The notes: a model not told the origin generated them from the sequence alone. 64,000 nucleotides of DNA from Nocardia cyriacigeorgica GUH-2 (GCF_000284035.1 NC_016887.1:4216001-4280000); one strand, 5' to 3'; positions 1 to 8,188 are shown, counted from the stretch's first letter. Numbers and translations are program-made.

Positions 1-804
1 GGCAACACCGGGCCGGTCTACCCGTGGTTCGGCAAGGACATCCGCGACGGCATCGCGTTGGCGGTGGAGAACTACCACCTGCTGCGTACCCTGTGGCGCG
101 AACCCAAGGTCGACTGGCAGGGCAAGTTCCGCACCCCGCTGCAGGGCTACACCTCGACCCCCGCCCCGCTGGATCAGACCCCGCCGTTCGTCTGGCACGG
201 CTCGATCCGGTCCCCGGAGATCGCCGAGCAGGCCGCCTACTACGGCGACGGCTTCTTCCACAACAACATCTTCTGGAACAAAGAACACACCGCGCAGATG
301 GTCGGGCTGTACCGGCAGCGCTTCGAGCATTACGGGCACGGCGGCGCCGACCAGGCCATCGTCGGGCTGGGCGGTCAGGTGTTCATGGCCGAGACCGAGG
401 CCGCGGCCAAGAAGTTCTTCCGCCCCTACTTCGACAACGCGCCGGTCTACGGGCACGGCCCGTCGCTGGAGGAGTTCACCGAACTGACGCCGCTGACGGT
501 GGGCACCCCGGAACAGGTGATCGAGCGGACGCTCGGCTTCGCCGACAATGTCGGCGACTACCAGCGGCAGCTGTTCCTGCTCGACCACGCCGGGCTGCCG
601 CTCGAGGTGGTGCTCGAACAGATCGACATCCTGGGCCGCGAGGTGGTCCCCACGCTGCGCCGGGAGTTCGAGGCGCGCCGTCCCGCGCACGTGCCCAGCG
701 ACCCGCCCACCCACGCGAGCCTGGTGGCCGCCGGTCCGCAGGCGCCGCATCACCTGGTCGAGCCCGCCCGCGCACGCGTGCTCGCCGCCGCGAGTGAGGA
801 GTAA
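1..804 (+). CDS. LLM-class FMN-dependent monooxygenase (CE1758 family), 5' end missing
   Basis: The reading frame is open from base 1, so the gene starts before the window; 267 residues of the C-terminal part are visible. The sequence looks like a bacterial luciferase-like (LLM) TIM-barrel flavin monooxygenase, with typical segments such as YYGDGFFHNN and a late TPEQVIERTLGFADNVGDY region. Such enzymes use reduced FMN and oxygen on an unknown small substrate in the cytoplasm. The gene directly following encodes a flavin reductase only 5 bases downstream, the pairing typical of the CE1758/CE1759 families, so the two probably act as a two-component monooxygenase. The substrate cannot be predicted. 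The family name comes from recollection of this gene pair, not from a search. Confidence 0.85.
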   Translation, partial: GNTGPVYPWFGKDIRDGIALAVENYHLLRTLWREPKVDWQGKFRTPLQGYTSTPAPLDQTPPFVWHGSIRSPEIAEQAAYYGDGFFHNNIFWNKEHTAQMVGLYRQRFEHYGHGGADQAIVGLGGQVFMAETEAAAKKFFRPYFDNAPVYGHGPSLEEFTELTPLTVGTPEQVIERTLGFADNVGDYQRQLFLLDHAGLPLEVVLEQIDILGREVVPTLRREFEARRPAHVPSDPPTHASLVAAGPQAPHHLVEPARARVLAAASEE

Positions 805-809
805 CAGCG

Positions 810-1505
810 ATGACACGTCGAGTAGTGGTGCTCACGGCGGGGCTGTCGCAGCCGTCGTCGACCCGGCTGCTGGCCGATCAGTTGGCCGATGCCGTGTCGG
901 CGGCGGTGACAGCCCGCGGTGAGGCCGTCGAATTCGAGGTGGTCGAACTGCGTGAGCTGGCCACCGAATTGGCGACGACGACGATCACCGGCGGTCTGCC
1001 GACCGCGGCGGTCGCCGACGTCAAGGAGAAGGTGTCGGCCGCCGACGGCGTCATCGCCGTCACGCCGGTCTTCGCCGCGAGCTACAGCGGCCTGTTCAAG
1101 ATGTTCATCGACCTGCTCGATCCGGAATCGCTGAACGCGATGCCGGTGCTGATCGCGGCCACCGCGGGCACACCGCGGCATTCGCTGGTGCTCGACCACG
1201 CGATGCGGCCGCTGTTCACCTACCTGCGGGCCGTGGTGGCGCCCACCGGAATCTTCGCCGCCACCGAGGATTTCGGGTCGGCCGGGCTGGCCGAGCGGGT
1301 ACGGCGGGCGGCCGCGGAATTCGCGACGCTGGTCGTCGCCGAACAGAACGCTGTCGCCGGATTCGTGCCGGAGCAGCCACGCAGGCAACGCCACTCGGGC
1401 AATACGCTCGCCGCGCCGACCCCGTTCGCCCAGTTGCTGGCCGGACATACCGGCAAGCCCGCCAATCCCGGCCATACGCTCGTGGAACCGCCTCCGACGT
1501 CGTAG
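810..1505 (+). CDS. NADPH-dependent FMN reductase (CE1759 family)
   Basis: The 231-residue protein has a flavodoxin-like fold: an N-terminal strand VVVLTAGLSQPSSTR that binds the FMN phosphate, and the segment ADGVIAVTPVFAASYSG, which corresponds to the flavin-binding loop of NADPH-dependent FMN reductases. It would supply reduced FMN to the monooxygenase encoded immediately upstream. A GAGGAG ribosome site lies about 9 bases before the ATG and within the end of the upstream gene, so translation is probably coupled. The C-terminal 50 residues or so (from QPRRQRHSGN) look unstructured. The partner and role are inferred from the gene pair. Confidence 0.87.
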   Translation: MTRRVVVLTAGLSQPSSTRLLADQLADAVSAAVTARGEAVEFEVVELRELATELATTTITGGLPTAAVADVKEKVSAADGVIAVTPVFAASYSGLFKMFIDLLDPESLNAMPVLIAATAGTPRHSLVLDHAMRPLFTYLRAVVAPTGIFAATEDFGSAGLAERVRRAAAEFATLVVAEQNAVAGFVPEQPRRQRHSGNTLAAPTPFAQLLAGHTGKPANPGHTLVEPPPTS

Positions 1506-1546
1506 ATTCGAGGCAATACGCATCCGGTATCGGCGAAGGGGTTGGC

Positions 1547-2407
1547 ATGGCGGGCAAGCGCACGATCCTCACCGCGGGCCTGCGGCGGCTGTCGGTGCTG
1601 CTGTCGGAGATGCGCGAGCAGGCGAATCTCACCAAGGAAGAGGTCAGCGCCAAGACCGGGATCAATGTCACCACGCTGTATCGGATCGAGCGCGCGCAGG
1701 CGCGGCCGCAACGGCGCACCCTGCTGACGATGCTCGATCTGTACGGCGTCGACGAGGCGCGTCGCAAGGACGCGCTGGAACTGCTCAGCGACGCCCAGAA
1801 GCCCGGCATGTCACGGCCGTACGAGGCCAGCCTCACCGAGGTCTATGCCGCGTATATCAATTTCGAGTCCGTGGCGCTGTCGGCTCGGCACTACCAGACC
1901 TCCTATGTGCCCGGCCTACTGCAAACCGAGCAGTACGCGCTGGCGGTGATCGACACGACCATGCCCAAGGTCGACGCCGCGATCATGGAACGCCGGGCCC
2001 GCGCCCGGATGGACCGCGCCGCGGTGCTCACCAAGGACGACCCGCTGGAATTGTGGGTGGTGCTGGACGAGGCGGCGATCCGGCGCGTGGTCGGCGGGCC
2101 GGAGATCATGCGCGGGCAGCTGCACCGGCTGCTGGAAGAGGTGCTGAAGAAGAACGTGATCTTGCAGATCCTGCCGTTCGACGCCGGCGCACATCCCGGG
2201 ATGGCCGGGGCGTTCACCCTGCTGGACTTCCACGACCCCGCCGATCCGGAACTGGTGTACGTGGAGGGTATCGCAGGCGATGCGCTCATCGAGGGGCACA
2301 ACGAGATCCGGCGCTTCGGCGTCATCTTCGATCAGCTGCGCGCCATGGCGTTGAGTCCGCGCGATTCGGCGGCCCTGATCTCCGAGGCGGCCAGTGAGCT
2401 GAGTTAG
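1547..2407 (+). CDS. XRE-family helix-turn-helix regulator with DUF5753 domain
   Basis: The 286-residue protein begins with an XRE-type helix-turn-helix (about residues 8-65, containing LTKEEVSAKTGINVTTLYRIE). It continues with the actinobacterial DUF5753 ligand or partner domain (from about residue 90, YINFESVALSARHYQTSYVPGLLQTEQYA). Such regulators are abundant in Streptomyces and Nocardia, often beside small DUF397 proteins; none is visible here. A GAAGGGG ribosome site precedes the ATG at 1547. The stop overlaps that of the convergent ABC permease gene by four bases, so there is no room for a terminator between them. Its target is unknown; the adjacent transporter or flavin genes are possible. 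Confidence 0.88.
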   Translation: MAGKRTILTAGLRRLSVLLSEMREQANLTKEEVSAKTGINVTTLYRIERAQARPQRRTLLTMLDLYGVDEARRKDALELLSDAQKPGMSRPYEASLTEVYAAYINFESVALSARHYQTSYVPGLLQTEQYALAVIDTTMPKVDAAIMERRARARMDRAAVLTKDDPLELWVVLDEAAIRRVVGGPEIMRGQLHRLLEEVLKKNVILQILPFDAGAHPGMAGAFTLLDFHDPADPELVYVEGIAGDALIEGHNEIRRFGVIFDQLRAMALSPRDSAALISEAASELS

Positions 2408-3234
2408 CGGCGGCTGGCCCGGCGGTAGCCGAGGGCCGCGGGTACCGCGAACACCACAATCGCGCCCACCGACCAGGCCAGCGTCGCCAGCAGCGGTTCG
2501 CGCACCGGTCCACCCAGCGACAGTCCGCGCATCGCGTTGATGGCATGGCTCATCGGCTGGTACTCCACGATCGGCCGCGCCCAGCCGGGGTAGGCGGCCA
2601 ATGGCACGAAACCGGTGCTGAAGAACATCATCATCGACGAGCCCAGCGAGATCGCCTCCACCACCGCTGTTCTCGCGCCGAACACCGCGACCGTGGTGAC
2701 CACCGTGGCGAAGGCGAGCCCGAACACCAGCGGCACCCCCAGCAACGCCACCGCCGCGGCGAAGCCCTGCTCGAACCGGAACCCCAGCACCACACCCACC
2801 GTGAACAGCACCACCGTGCAGGTGAGAATCCGCACGCCCTCGGCCACGATCCGCGCCGCGAGCCCGGAGGCCCGGTGCACCGGCAGCACCCAGAACCGGG
2901 CCAGCAATCCGGCGTCGCGTTCGCGGCCGAGGGTGATCGCACCGGCCAGCGAACCCGACATCACCGCGACCAGCGCGACCATCGGCACCGAACCGTAGAG
3001 CGCGCTGGCACCGGAGAACGCCGTGATCTGGCGTCCGAGCACAGTCTGCAACATCACCAGCAGCAGGGCCGGGAACAGCAGCGACTGCATGAGCGTCAAC
3101 GGATCACGCCACCAGCGCAGCAGCAGCCGCTTGGTCTGGATCAGCGTTTGCGGCATCACCCGGCGCAGCGTCTCGGTGCTGCCGGTGACCACCGGCAGTT
3201 CGTGCACCCGGGTCTGGTCCGGCGCGGTGGTCAT
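2404..3234 (-). CDS. ABC-2 type transporter permease (second of pair)
   Basis: An integral membrane protein of 276 residues with about six hydrophobic segments and the ABC-2 permease layout: a cytoplasmic N-terminus (RVMPQTLIQTKRLLLRWWRDP), a first pair of helices (LTLMQSLLFPALLLVMLQTVLG), and a late segment YQPMSHAINAMRGLSLGGP before the last helix. The ATG at 3234 overlaps the stop of the upstream permease (ATGA), so the two are translationally coupled and probably form a heterodimeric channel. A longer frame upstream exists but has no family similarity. Drug or lipid export is usual for DrrB-like members. No ATP-binding subunit is encoded nearby. Confidence 0.85.
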   Translation of the reverse strand: MTTAPDQTRVHELPVVTGSTETLRRVMPQTLIQTKRLLLRWWRDPLTLMQSLLFPALLLVMLQTVLGRQITAFSGASALYGSVPMVALVAVMSGSLAGAITLGRERDAGLLARFWVLPVHRASGLAARIVAEGVRILTCTVVLFTVGVVLGFRFEQGFAAAVALLGVPLVFGLAFATVVTTVAVFGARTAVVEAISLGSSMMMFFSTGFVPLAAYPGWARPIVEYQPMSHAINAMRGLSLGGPVREPLLATLAWSVGAIVVFAVPAALGYRRASRR

Positions 3235-4064
3235 CGCCTGCGCACCGATTCCGCGACGGCCAGCGCTCCGAATACCACCATCAGCCCGCACACCCAGGCC
3301 AGCGCGGGCCCCATGATCGGCCAGTCCACCGCACCCGCATTGCCCGTGGAATCACCGGCCAGCGCCCGCAGCGCGTCGATGAACCGCGAGATCGGCTGGT
3401 AGGTGGCGAATCCCTGGATCCAGGACGGGAATTGTTCGGCCGGTGCGAAACCGGTGGACACCATGCCGAGGATCAGTTGCGGCAACACCAGGAACTGCGT
3501 GGTCGCCTCCGGGTTGCGGGTCAGCCGGCCCAGCCAGTCCGCGCCCAGCGCGAACGCCGTCGCGATCAGCAGGGCCAGCACGAGGAAACCGACGGTGTGC
3601 CACCAGCTGCCGTAGAACCGGAACCCGATCACCGTGCCGCACACCACCGCCGCGGCCAGCGACACCGCCGTGCGGTACAGCGCCGCGGTCATCCGCGCGG
3701 CCAGCGGCACCGTCGCGGCGATCGGCATCGAGCCGAACCGGGCGTCGAGGCCGTCGCGGGCATCGGTGGCCGCCCGCAGTGCGGCCGAGCCCGCGCAGAA
3801 GGCCACCGACTGCATCACGATCATCGGCATCAGGAACTGCGCGTAGCTGCTGAGGCCGTGACCATAGAAGCTCATCACCAGATTCAGCGGGACGTAGAAG
3901 CCGAGGGTGAACACCGTCGGCGCCAGCACCGCCGTCAGCAACTCGCCATTGCGCCAGGCCGGACGGATCAACCGCCGGCTGAGCACCCACCATTGCCGCA
4001 CGGCGCCCGGATGCGCCGCCGTCCGGATGCCGGGTGGCGCGCTCACCGGCACGGTCCTTGGCAC
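3231..4064 (-). CDS. ABC-2 type transporter permease (first of pair)
   Basis: This 277-residue membrane protein is homologous in layout to the next gene in the operon. It has a cytoplasmic start (WWVLSRRLIRPAWRNGELL), a hydrophobic pair beginning TAVLAPTVFTLGFYVPLNLV, a central helix region (FLVLALLIATAFALGADWLG) and the family-typical YQPISRFIDALRALAGD near the C-terminus. Both proteins carry the ABC-2 'YQP-S' segment, which supports a paralogous pair. It is the first gene of a two-gene unit, and its promoter must lie in the 447-base stretch upstream. The missing ATPase would have to be encoded elsewhere. Confidence 0.85.
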   Translation of the reverse strand: MPRTVPVSAPPGIRTAAHPGAVRQWWVLSRRLIRPAWRNGELLTAVLAPTVFTLGFYVPLNLVMSFYGHGLSSYAQFLMPMIVMQSVAFCAGSAALRAATDARDGLDARFGSMPIAATVPLAARMTAALYRTAVSLAAAVVCGTVIGFRFYGSWWHTVGFLVLALLIATAFALGADWLGRLTRNPEATTQFLVLPQLILGMVSTGFAPAEQFPSWIQGFATYQPISRFIDALRALAGDSTGNAGAVDWPIMGPALAWVCGLMVVFGALAVAESVRRR

Positions 4065-4511
4065 GACATTCGTTCATCGTCCTCCGGTCGCGCGCTCGCG
4101 GCCATCACTTCGGGCGCACGGTGTGGTCCGCGCTCCCGCATGAGGGGGGTCGATGCCCACCCCACGAGGCTGGGAATCCGCGATGATCGATCACGACGCC
4201 ACCGGGCTGGTGATCGCCGTCAACGGGTAGAAGACACCAGCCAGACGATTACTGTGCTGCGGACTCTCAGCGTGAATCGACGGTGACCGCGCCTGTGGCC
4301 GGCCGACCTGCGCGACGGTGCCGTCGATGGCGGGCCTGCGGGCACGGTGATGCGTTTCGTGGCCGGCGTCCGAACTTCGGCGTCGCCAGGGCAACGCTCG
4401 AAATCGACTTCTGCCCAGCGGTTTCGATGCCGAGCGCGGGCGTCCCGCGGTCGCTTCGCACGGCGGTCACGAAGGTGACGAGACAACTCCGGGTCGGTAA
4501 CGTATTCGACG
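4065..4511. other. 447-base intergenic stretch; possible 25-codon ORF at 4153-4230
   Basis: This interval between the divergent permease operon and the ImmA-like gene has no convincing long gene. It must hold the promoters of both. One short frame stands out on the plus strand: ATG at 4153 to TAG at 4230 (25 codons, ending DATGLVIAVNG). It is preceded by the purine run GAGGGGGG at good ribosome-site spacing. There is no known family to support it, so it is recorded only as a possibility. Confidence 0.3.
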
Positions 4512-5009
4512 ATGAACAGCATGGAAGCCCGGTTGGGTGAGGCGGCGCGGACGGTACCGCTACCGCACCCGTGGGACCTGAACGCCTACCTCGCTCAGGT
4601 GGCCGCGTACCGGAGCAGGCCGCTGTCGCTCCAGCCGGTGCATCGGTCGGCGCTGGCCGATATCGGTTGCGGCGGCAACGGGTTGTGGATCGCGCGCAAA
4701 TACGACGACATCATCGTCTACGACGCGGCGGCCTCGGGCCGCAATGCCGAGCACATCGTGTTGCACGCCGTCGGCCATATGCTGCTCGGGCACGGCGATC
4801 TGGACGGGCCCGCTGCGGAACTGTCCCCGGACTTGGCCGCGGTGGTGTCGGCGATGTCGCCCGGTGCGGTGGCGCACGTGCTCGGCCGCGACGATTTCGG
4901 CCCGGAACGCGAACGCGACGCGGGCGTGTTCGCGGAGATGACCATGGTGTACGCGACGCTGCCCCGCCGCAAGGAACGCTCGTTCCGGTTGTTCGGCCGC
5001 GGCCGGTAG
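4512..5009 (+). CDS. ImmA/IrrE-like (ParH-like) protein with degenerate zinc-protease motif
   Basis: The 165-residue protein resembles the actinobacterial ImmA/IrrE or ParH-like 'toxin/regulator component' family: an N-terminal PHPWDLNAYLAQVAAYRSRPL, a strand DDIIVYDAAASGRN, then the helix around residues 80-95 where the family carries HExxH. Here the motif reads HAVGH (residues 85-89): both histidines remain, but the catalytic glutamate is alanine (GCC at 4767-4769). The protein is therefore probably not an active protease and may act by binding. A TAACGT hexamer ends 8 bases before the ATG, which suggests a leaderless start. No XRE partner is adjacent. Confidence 0.7.
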   Translation: MNSMEARLGEAARTVPLPHPWDLNAYLAQVAAYRSRPLSLQPVHRSALADIGCGGNGLWIARKYDDIIVYDAAASGRNAEHIVLHAVGHMLLGHGDLDGPAAELSPDLAAVVSAMSPGAVAHVLGRDDFGPERERDAGVFAEMTMVYATLPRRKERSFRLFGRGR

Positions 5010-5039
5010 CCTGCCCCGGAATTCCGCTGCTCCGCGCGC

Positions 5040-5465
5040 TTACCACTCCCCCGCGGCGTCGGGGAGTCTGCGGTTGCCGTCGAGCAATTCGATGATCAGG
5101 TCCTGATAGCTGTCGGCTACTTCGTGCAGCCGCACCCAGGCGTCGTAGTAGACGGTGTCGGGCGCGTGTGCCGAGGCCACGAAGGCGTGCACGGTCAGCT
5201 GCGCCATCCGGTCGATGATGCTGCCGACGGTCTCCGAATGCAGTCTGGCCGAACCGTGCGGAATCGGCGTCGCCAGCGTCACCCAGCGGTCGATCGCCCG
5301 CACCAGCTGCCCGCGCCGCCGGTCCAGTTTGGCCAGCGCGCTCACCGGGGTGCGCTCACGCTGTTCGTGCAGCTGGGTCAGCTCGCCCGCGGCGTCGAGC
5401 ATCGGATGATCGGCGTGCGGCAGCCCGCGGCAGGCGGCGAGCACCAGTTCCTTGCTCGGGATCAC
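5040..5465 (-). CDS. DUF4254 domain protein
   Basis: The sequence PSKELVLAACRGLPHADHPMLDAAGEL, followed by LHEQRER, matches the start of actinobacterial DUF4254 proteins, and the later TVYYDAWVRLHEVADSYQDLIIELLDGNRRLP matches their C-terminal half. The family is helical, cytoplasmic and of unknown function. The frame is open back to 5528, but family members begin a few residues before PSKEL, and GTG at 5465 has a GAGG ribosome site 8 bases upstream, so that start is preferred (141 residues). The gene stands alone on the minus strand, with its end 30 bases from the convergent ImmA-like gene. Confidence 0.75.
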   Translation of the reverse strand: MIPSKELVLAACRGLPHADHPMLDAAGELTQLHEQRERTPVSALAKLDRRRGQLVRAIDRWVTLATPIPHGSARLHSETVGSIIDRMAQLTVHAFVASAHAPDTVYYDAWVRLHEVADSYQDLIIELLDGNRRLPDAAGEW

Positions 5466-5650
5466 CGCCACCACCTCGCGCGCCCGCGACGCAGCAGCGA
5501 GCCTGGCACCGGCCCGCGCCGCTGCCACGGAGTCGCTGCACCGTTCACCCCGATAGCGTCCACCACTTCCCGGCAGCCGTCACCGTTTTCCGCAACTCTC
5601 GGTGGCGCCGAGCGCTGAGCTGCCCGATTCGCCGGTTTCGCCCGGCGATT

Positions 5651-6412
5651 TCAGGCGGATTCGCGCTCGGCCAGGTAGTCCGGGCCGCCAACATAGGTGG
5701 TGGTCCCGGATTCCGCGGTGCTCGACGCCGCCGCCGCGACCGCCGCCGCGAACTCCGCGATCGTCGGCAGCTCGGCCTGATCGCGGCGCGCCGTCACCGC
5801 ACCGGGATCGCGCCGCTCCAGCAGCCGCACGATAATGGTGCCGTCGATCATGTCCCCCGACACCACCAGCAGCCGGACTCCATGCTCGGCGAGCTCCGGG
5901 ATCATCGCCCGCAGCGCGTCCTCCCCGGCCCGCTTGCTGGCCGCGATCGGCTCGTAGTCGGCCGGAACCGGTTTGCGCCCGTGGAAATGCGCTTGATGAC
6001 TGGTGACGAACACGATCCGGGAACCGGCGGGCATCTGCGGCAGGGCCAGCCGCACCAGACGCTGTTGCGCGTCCCGATTGATGCGCATCGGATAATCCGG
6101 CGCCGCCCCGCGCTCGAGGCCGCCGGAGGCGTTGAGCACCAGCACATCCAGCTGCCCGTGCTGCCGCACGACCTCCTCGATCATCGCCTGGGCGGAGGCT
6201 TCGTCGCAGATATCGGCGCCCACGGTCGAGGCCGCACCGCCGGCGGCGATGATCTCGGCGGCGAGGGTGTCGGCCCGTTTGCGCTTCTCGCGGTAGTTGA
6301 TGACGACGTGATCGCCACCGGCCGCCAGCACCCGGGCGGTCTCGGCGCCGATCCCCCGGGACGCGCCCGTGATCACGACTGTGCGCCTCGCTTGCCCCTC
6401 GGATTCGCCCAC
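5651..6412 (-). CDS. Short-chain dehydrogenase/reductase with atypical active site
   Basis: The 253-residue protein has the SDR Rossmann motif TGASRGIG (about residues 15-22) and NAS in place of the usual NAG. The catalytic serine region is FVTSHQAHF. The expected YxxxK is altered: the lysine in AASKRAGEDALRAM is present, but isoleucine occupies the Tyr position, and the nearest tyrosine is seven residues before the lysine (YEPIAASK). It may be an NAD(P)-dependent oxidoreductase of a divergent subgroup or a non-catalytic member. The GTG start at 6412 is chosen because GAAAGG lies 8 bases upstream and the earlier sequence does not look like protein. It is divergent from an HxlR regulator that probably controls it. 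Confidence 0.85.
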   Translation of the reverse strand: MGESEGQARRTVVITGASRGIGAETARVLAAGGDHVVINYREKRKRADTLAAEIIAAGGAASTVGADICDEASAQAMIEEVVRQHGQLDVLVLNASGGLERGAAPDYPMRINRDAQQRLVRLALPQMPAGSRIVFVTSHQAHFHGRKPVPADYEPIAASKRAGEDALRAMIPELAEHGVRLLVVSGDMIDGTIIVRLLERRDPGAVTARRDQAELPTIAEFAAAVAAAASSTAESGTTTYVGGPDYLAERESA

Positions 6413-6447
6413 CCGGCACACCTTTCGTCCACGCCGCCCGGCTCCAT

Positions 6448-6489
6448 GCTTCTGATTTAGAATCACTATGCTGGTTCTAAATGAGAAGC
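6448..6489. promoter_or_regulatory. Inverted repeat, probable HxlR operator
   Basis: Two 15-base arms (6448-6462 gcttctgatttagaa and 6475-6489 ttctaaatgagaagc) are inverted copies with 14 of 15 positions matching, around a 12-base spacer. The site lies between the divergent SDR and HxlR genes, and its right arm includes the HxlR start codon at 6481. HxlR-type regulators bind such dyads, so autoregulation plus control of the SDR gene is the likely role. The binding protein is inferred. Confidence 0.75.
6468..6473 (+). promoter_or_regulatory. Probable -10 box (TATGCT), leaderless HxlR promoter
   Basis: TATGCT lies inside the operator spacer and ends 7 bases before the ATG at 6481. This is the spacing expected if transcription starts at the start codon, as in leaderless actinobacterial mRNAs. 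No ribosome site precedes that ATG, which agrees with this reading. A repressor on the surrounding palindrome would cover the promoter. Confidence 0.5.
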
Positions 6490-6852
6490 GCAAGTGAGCC
6501 GACGCCGCCACGCGGACAGCACGATTCGACCCATGCGCCGATGCTGGCCGTCATGGACCTGCTCGGTCAGCGATGGATGCTGCGGGTGATCTGGGAGTTG
6601 GAACCGGGCACGCTCGGGTTCCTGGAACTGCGCAGGCGCATGGGCAATTGCTCGTCGAGCATGTTGTCGACGCGGTTGCAGCAGTTGCAGGCCGCGGGTC
6701 TGGTGATCAAGAACGCGGACAAGACCTACGAGCTCACCGACGCGGGCGTCGAACTCGGCGAGGCCTTGGAATCGCTGTGGAGCTGGGCCGAACGCCGGCG
6801 CCCGGCAGTACCGGACGGAACCGAAGCTCCGTCCGGTGGACCGCTCACTTGA
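6481..6852 (+). CDS. HxlR-family transcriptional regulator
   Basis: A 123-residue winged-helix protein with the HxlR core: MDLLGQRWMLRVIWELEPGTLGFLELRRRM, then the recognition region SSSMLSTRLQQLQAAGLVIKN and the wing KTYELTDAGVELGEAL. Members often sense redox or electrophile stress through cysteines; the only cysteine here is in GNCSSSM, just before the recognition helix. The gene is divergent from the SDR gene, and a large inverted repeat lies between them and overlaps its start. The end overlaps the convergent TIGR03118 gene by eight bases. Confidence 0.9.
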   Translation: MRSASEPTPPRGQHDSTHAPMLAVMDLLGQRWMLRVIWELEPGTLGFLELRRRMGNCSSSMLSTRLQQLQAAGLVIKNADKTYELTDAGVELGEALESLWSWAERRRPAVPDGTEAPSGGPLT

Positions 6853-8188
6853 GGCGAATGCTGGAGAAGTGCGCGGTCTTCGGCGTCGGCGCGGCGGTCA
6901 GGTAGAGCGCGTCGGCGTCACCGAGTGCGGCACCGTCACCGAATTCGAGTCCACGCAGGCCCGGCACCGACAGTGGCGCACCCGCGGTATCGCGGACATA
7001 GTCGACGAACTCGCCGGTGGTGTCGTCGTAGGCGAGGATGTGCCCGGCGCCCGCGGTGTTGCCGATCAGCAATTTGCCGCTGAGCGGGCCGAAGGTGGAC
7101 GGGGTCACCGTCACCGCCCACGGCGCGTTGAGCCTGCCGCCGTCGTCGAGGATGCGCACCAGCGAGCCGTCGGCGGCGAACTCGGCGACCTTGCCCTTGC
7201 CCGGCTTGCCCGCGGCGGCGCTTTCGGCGTCCGCGTCGGCCACCGCGCGCTCGCCCGCCGCGAACTTCTCGGCGTCATCGGAATCGGGCCTGGTCACCGC
7301 GTAGGAGACGAACACCCGGTCACCGATGGTGGTGATATTGAACGGCGCGGGATCGCCCGGAACCGCCTTGCGGCCGAGTTCGGGCTTGTCCGCGTCGACG
7401 GCCTCGCCGGTGGCGAACGGATTGGCGAACCCGGAGGTGGCCACCAGCTGCCAGTTCTTGTCGAAGGTGCGCACCTGCGGTTCGGCCCCGAAATCGGCGG
7501 CCAGCAGTTTGTCACCGGACGGCGCCAGCGCGATGCCGTAGAACGCCATCTGCTGCGCTGAGCCGTCGAAGACCAGATTGGCCGGGCCATCGTGACGAAT
7601 GACGGCACCGTCGGGCGCCACATCGGTCCAGGCGGCGAGCCGGCCCGAATCGGTGGCGATGATGTTGCGCGCCGAACCGGTCAGCAGCAGCGGCGGCACC
7701 CCTTCGAACGGCACGGGCTGGTCGCGCACCACGAACGCGTCGGAGTTCGGCGGCGCCGGATTCGCCACCACACCGGTGACGGTCCCCGCGCTCTTGTCCG
7801 AGGTATCGGAGTCGGCGCCGGGCACGGTCATGGCCACGAATCCGTCCTGGGACAGCGTGCGCAGCTCCGGTTTCGCCGCCTTGCGCACATCGCCGAGGAA
7901 ACCGAAGGCCTTGCCGCCGGCGCCGACGAGGAAGTGGCCGCCCGCGCGATCGGCGAAGCCCCACGCGTTCACCAGCTCGGACACGGTGACCGCGGCGTGC
8001 GCGCCGTCGTCGGCCGAGGCCAGCGCGGTGACGACGTACCGGTTACCGTCCAGCGCGATCTCCTCGCTCCCGGAATCGGCCTGCGAGCAGGCCGCGGCGA
8101 CCACGACCGCGGCGCCGAGTGCCGACACCCGCAGCAGGTTCGTGCGCGAGCGCCACTTACCGGAATCGGCCCGGTGTCCGTACAGCAT
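6845..8188 (-). CDS. TIGR03118 family lipoprotein (beta-propeller-like)
   Basis: A 447-residue exported protein. After a basic start (LYGHRADSGKWRSRTN) comes a hydrophobic stretch ending in VVVAAACSQ, a lipobox, so it is probably a lipoprotein. The mature part holds features of the TIGR03118 family (SELVNAWGFADRAGGHFLVG, the repeated GIALAPSGDKLLAADF, and APWAVTVTPSTFGPLSGKLLIGN), consistent with an NHL- or SMP-like beta-propeller of unknown function. ATG at 8188 is preferred over 8209 because GAAGGG lies 6 bases before it. It is divergent from the nitrobindin gene. Confidence 0.8.
   Translation of the reverse strand: MLYGHRADSGKWRSRTNLLRVSALGAAVVVAAACSQADSGSEEIALDGNRYVVTALASADDGAHAAVTVSELVNAWGFADRAGGHFLVGAGGKAFGFLGDVRKAAKPELRTLSQDGFVAMTVPGADSDTSDKSAGTVTGVVANPAPPNSDAFVVRDQPVPFEGVPPLLLTGSARNIIATDSGRLAAWTDVAPDGAVIRHDGPANLVFDGSAQQMAFYGIALAPSGDKLLAADFGAEPQVRTFDKNWQLVATSGFANPFATGEAVDADKPELGRKAVPGDPAPFNITTIGDRVFVSYAVTRPDSDDAEKFAAGERAVADADAESAAAGKPGKGKVAEFAADGSLVRILDDGGRLNAPWAVTVTPSTFGPLSGKLLIGNTAGAGHILAYDDTTGEFVDYVRDTAGAPLSVPGLRGLEFGDGAALGDADALYLTAAPTPKTAHFSSIRLK

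Noticed and set aside
4220..4522. 100-codon minus-strand frame in the 4.1-4.5 kb gap
   Set aside because: It has no family features, no ribosome site and arginine-rich text; it overlaps the ImmA-like start.
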